In this document: positions 62,806 through 64,000 of the stretch, piece after piece
Numbering within the stretch: position 1 is the stretch's first letter
Layout of the letters: every line of letters starts with the position of its first letter
Source of the DNA: Xylanibacter oryzae DSM 17970
Lineage (GTDB): Bacteria > Bacteroidota > Bacteroidia > Bacteroidales > Bacteroidaceae
NCBI RefSeq assembly: GCF_000585355.1
Contig: NZ_KK073873.1
Location: forward strand, 1,638,703 to 1,702,702
DNA: 64,000 bases
Direction of reading: 5' to 3'
Program-made: the position numbers and the translations under genes
Notes under the pieces: model-generated
What the model saw: the letters and a program-made list of their open reading frames with translations, nothing else
Database searches by the model: none
What the model was told of the DNA's origin: nothing

Positions 62806-63699
62806 CTATAGCCTATAACTTGAAGTTATAAACTTTTTAAATACAGTCTGCATTCCCGAACTCTCGCCTCTCTTTTCTACGAAGCAGAATTCTCTTTCCA
62901 TCTTTAGTCCCTTTATCTCTATCACTTTGAATTCGCCATTGAGAAGAGCTTTGCTTACCGACCTTACAGATACGATGCCCATACTATTCGAATGTGCTAT
63001 AAAACCTTTTATGCTCTCGGTACTTCCAAGGTACATCACTATCTTCATGTCTGATAATGACAGTCCCTTATTCTGCAAAGCATTTTCCACTACATCAAGA
63101 GTGCCTGAGCCGTGTTCACGCAATACCAGAGGAGTGTTTTGCAGTTCGGATATCGTTATCTCGTCTTTATCGACTAAAACATTCTCCGCACTTACGATAG
63201 CTACAAGTTCGTCTTTCATAAATGCAGAATATTTCAACTGCGGCTGACGTATTATGCCCTCCACCATACCTATGTCGATTTTGCCTCCTTGCAATGCAGC
63301 CTCTATATCGCGAGAGTTTCCACTCAACACAGATATTGAAGTCTGAGGATACTGTTGTACAAAATCTGCCAATATTTCGGGCATTACATATTGAGATATT
63401 GTTGTACTGGCTCCAATTCGTATTTCGCCGCTGTATTTTTTGCGCAGCGCGTTCATTTCAAAATCCAGATGCTGATAATCGCTGAAAATCCTTTGACAAT
63501 GGTCTAAAAGCAACTGCCCCGCATGAGTAAGTGAGATCCTGTTGCCCAGCCGGTCGAACAGGCGCACATGATATTCAGCTTCCAGTTCCTGAATATGCTT
63601 ACTTATAGCCGGCTGACTGATATACAGTTCTTGCGAAGCCTTAGTGAAACTGAGGTTTTGCGCTACACTGCGAAATACTTTCAATCGTATATCAACCAT
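62806..63699 (-). CDS. LysR-family transcriptional regulator
   Basis: This is a 297-residue regulator. The N-terminal winged helix-turn-helix is VFRSVAQNLSFTKASQELYISQPAISKHIQELE with RLFDRLGNRISLTHAG. The effector-binding domain begins EIRIGASTTISQYVMPEILADFV and includes IDIGMVEG and LVLREHGSGT, close to the CysL/CbbR group. It sits between a small DUF4250 gene (20 bp upstream) and the YeiH-like exporter (75 bp downstream), pointing to control of that exporter by a sulphur or related metabolite (inference). Confidence 0.94.
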   Translation of the reverse strand: MVDIRLKVFRSVAQNLSFTKASQELYISQPAISKHIQELEAEYHVRLFDRLGNRISLTHAGQLLLDHCQRIFSDYQHLDFEMNALRKKYSGEIRIGASTTISQYVMPEILADFVQQYPQTSISVLSGNSRDIEAALQGGKIDIGMVEGIIRQPQLKYSAFMKDELVAIVSAENVLVDKDEITISELQNTPLVLREHGSGTLDVVENALQNKGLSLSDMKIVMYLGSTESIKGFIAHSNSMGIVSVRSVSKALLNGEFKVIEIKGLKMEREFCFVEKRGESSGMQTVFKKFITSSYRL

Positions 63700-63719
63700 A
63701 ATTCATATCTTTTTATATT

Positions 63720-63899
63720 TTACCAGAATTTATTATTTTCCTCACTATATTCAAAACCGACCTTCGACAGATTGTTTTCCAGTTCTGCGCGGTCTACGTT
63801 CATGTCATCGCAAAGTTCGTCCAGCGACTTATAATTATCTCTAAGTAGCATATTAACAGCCGAGAAAAGTATATAGGGATCTTGTGGTAATTTTTCCAT
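63720..63899 (-). CDS. DUF4250-family small protein
   Basis: This is a 59-residue protein, MEKLPQDPYILFSAVNM at the start, then LRDNYKSLDELCDDMNVD and VGFEYSEENNKFW at the end, which matches DUF4250 closely. These are small, probably cytosolic proteins found mainly in Firmicutes and Bacteroidetes with unknown function; the sequence looks like a compact helical domain. ATG at 63899 and stop at 63720 leave 20 bp to the LysR start codon, so the two are likely co-transcribed. Confidence 0.88.
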   Translation of the reverse strand: MEKLPQDPYILFSAVNMLLRDNYKSLDELCDDMNVDRAELENNLSKVGFEYSEENNKFW

Positions 63900-63907
63900 A
63901 TCGTGTG

Positions 63908-63915
63908 CAAAGGTA
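63908..63915 (-). promoter_or_regulatory. Candidate -7 box (TACCTTTG) of the DUF4250-LysR genes
   Basis: The minus strand reads TACCTTTGC only 8 bp before the DUF4250 ATG, so the leader would be nearly absent. The rest to 64000 shows nothing identifiable. Confidence 0.5.
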
Positions 63916-64000
63916 ATAAAAGTGAATGAGATTTTCTTTCCATCTATGTCTTTTTCGTATTGGAAAACAATAAGTTAGCTTAATATTATGCTCAATAGAT

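Overview
The window is AT-rich chromosomal DNA from a member of the Bacteroidales, most like a Prevotella/Segatella-type gut or oral anaerobe. The support is the number of SusC/SusD outer-membrane import pairs, FimA/Mfa-type fimbrial lipoproteins, an anaerobic sulfatase-maturase-like radical SAM protein, Fe-S L-serine dehydratase, and promoters of the Bacteroidetes type (-33 TTTG, -7 TAnnTTTG) in front of many genes. Species cannot be assigned from this alone.

Layout. (1) 1-5409, minus strand: a fimbrial operon of four surface lipoproteins, cut by the left edge. Its first gene has no ATG start and sits 23 bp downstream of a (TG)23 tract, a likely phase-variation switch. (2) 5667-7462: a lone lipoprotein gene, then a 760-bp spacer with several unusual inverted repeats. 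(3) 7463-24800, minus: a polysaccharide utilisation locus (PUL1) with a GH106-like/GH28 fusion, a second GH28, two tandem SusC/SusD pairs and a GH115 alpha-glucuronidase. It suggests a pectic or glucuronic-acid-bearing plant glycan. (4) 25085-33860, plus, divergent from PUL1: a SusC/SusD operon with no glycosidase, carrying two lipoproteins and two thioredoxin-fold proteins. (5) 34440-41851, plus: a third SusC/SusD operon with an IPT/NHL propeller lipoprotein and a DUF4361-like surface glycan-binding candidate. (6) 41852-42968: a gene-free kilobase holding a 569-bp element with perfect 80-bp terminal inverted repeats.

(7) 42969-47701, plus: a compact housekeeping operon sppA-lpxK-PNP-thiL (protease IV, lipid A kinase, purine phosphorylase, thiamine-phosphate kinase). 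(8) tRNA-Phe at 47838, then L-serine dehydratase convergent with serine acetyltransferase, an orphan LuxR-type response regulator and a sulfatase-maturase-like radical SAM enzyme. (9) 52648-58571, plus: a DUF3737 beta-helix protein, a PatB/MalY aminotransferase, a MATE exporter and a TonB-dependent outer-membrane barrel protein. (10) 58662-63899, minus: a membrane histidine kinase with a periplasmic solute-binding sensor, then a DUF4250-LysR-YeiH cluster.

The three PULs would each bind and import oligomers through a SusC/SusD complex energised by TonB. Only PUL1 carries its own glycoside hydrolases. No PUL regulator of the hybrid two-component or SusR type lies in the window, so control must come from elsewhere. 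Candidate operators are visible beside two of the PUL promoters. The most unusual features are the repeat-tract switch in front of the fimbrial operon and the 569-bp palindromic element.
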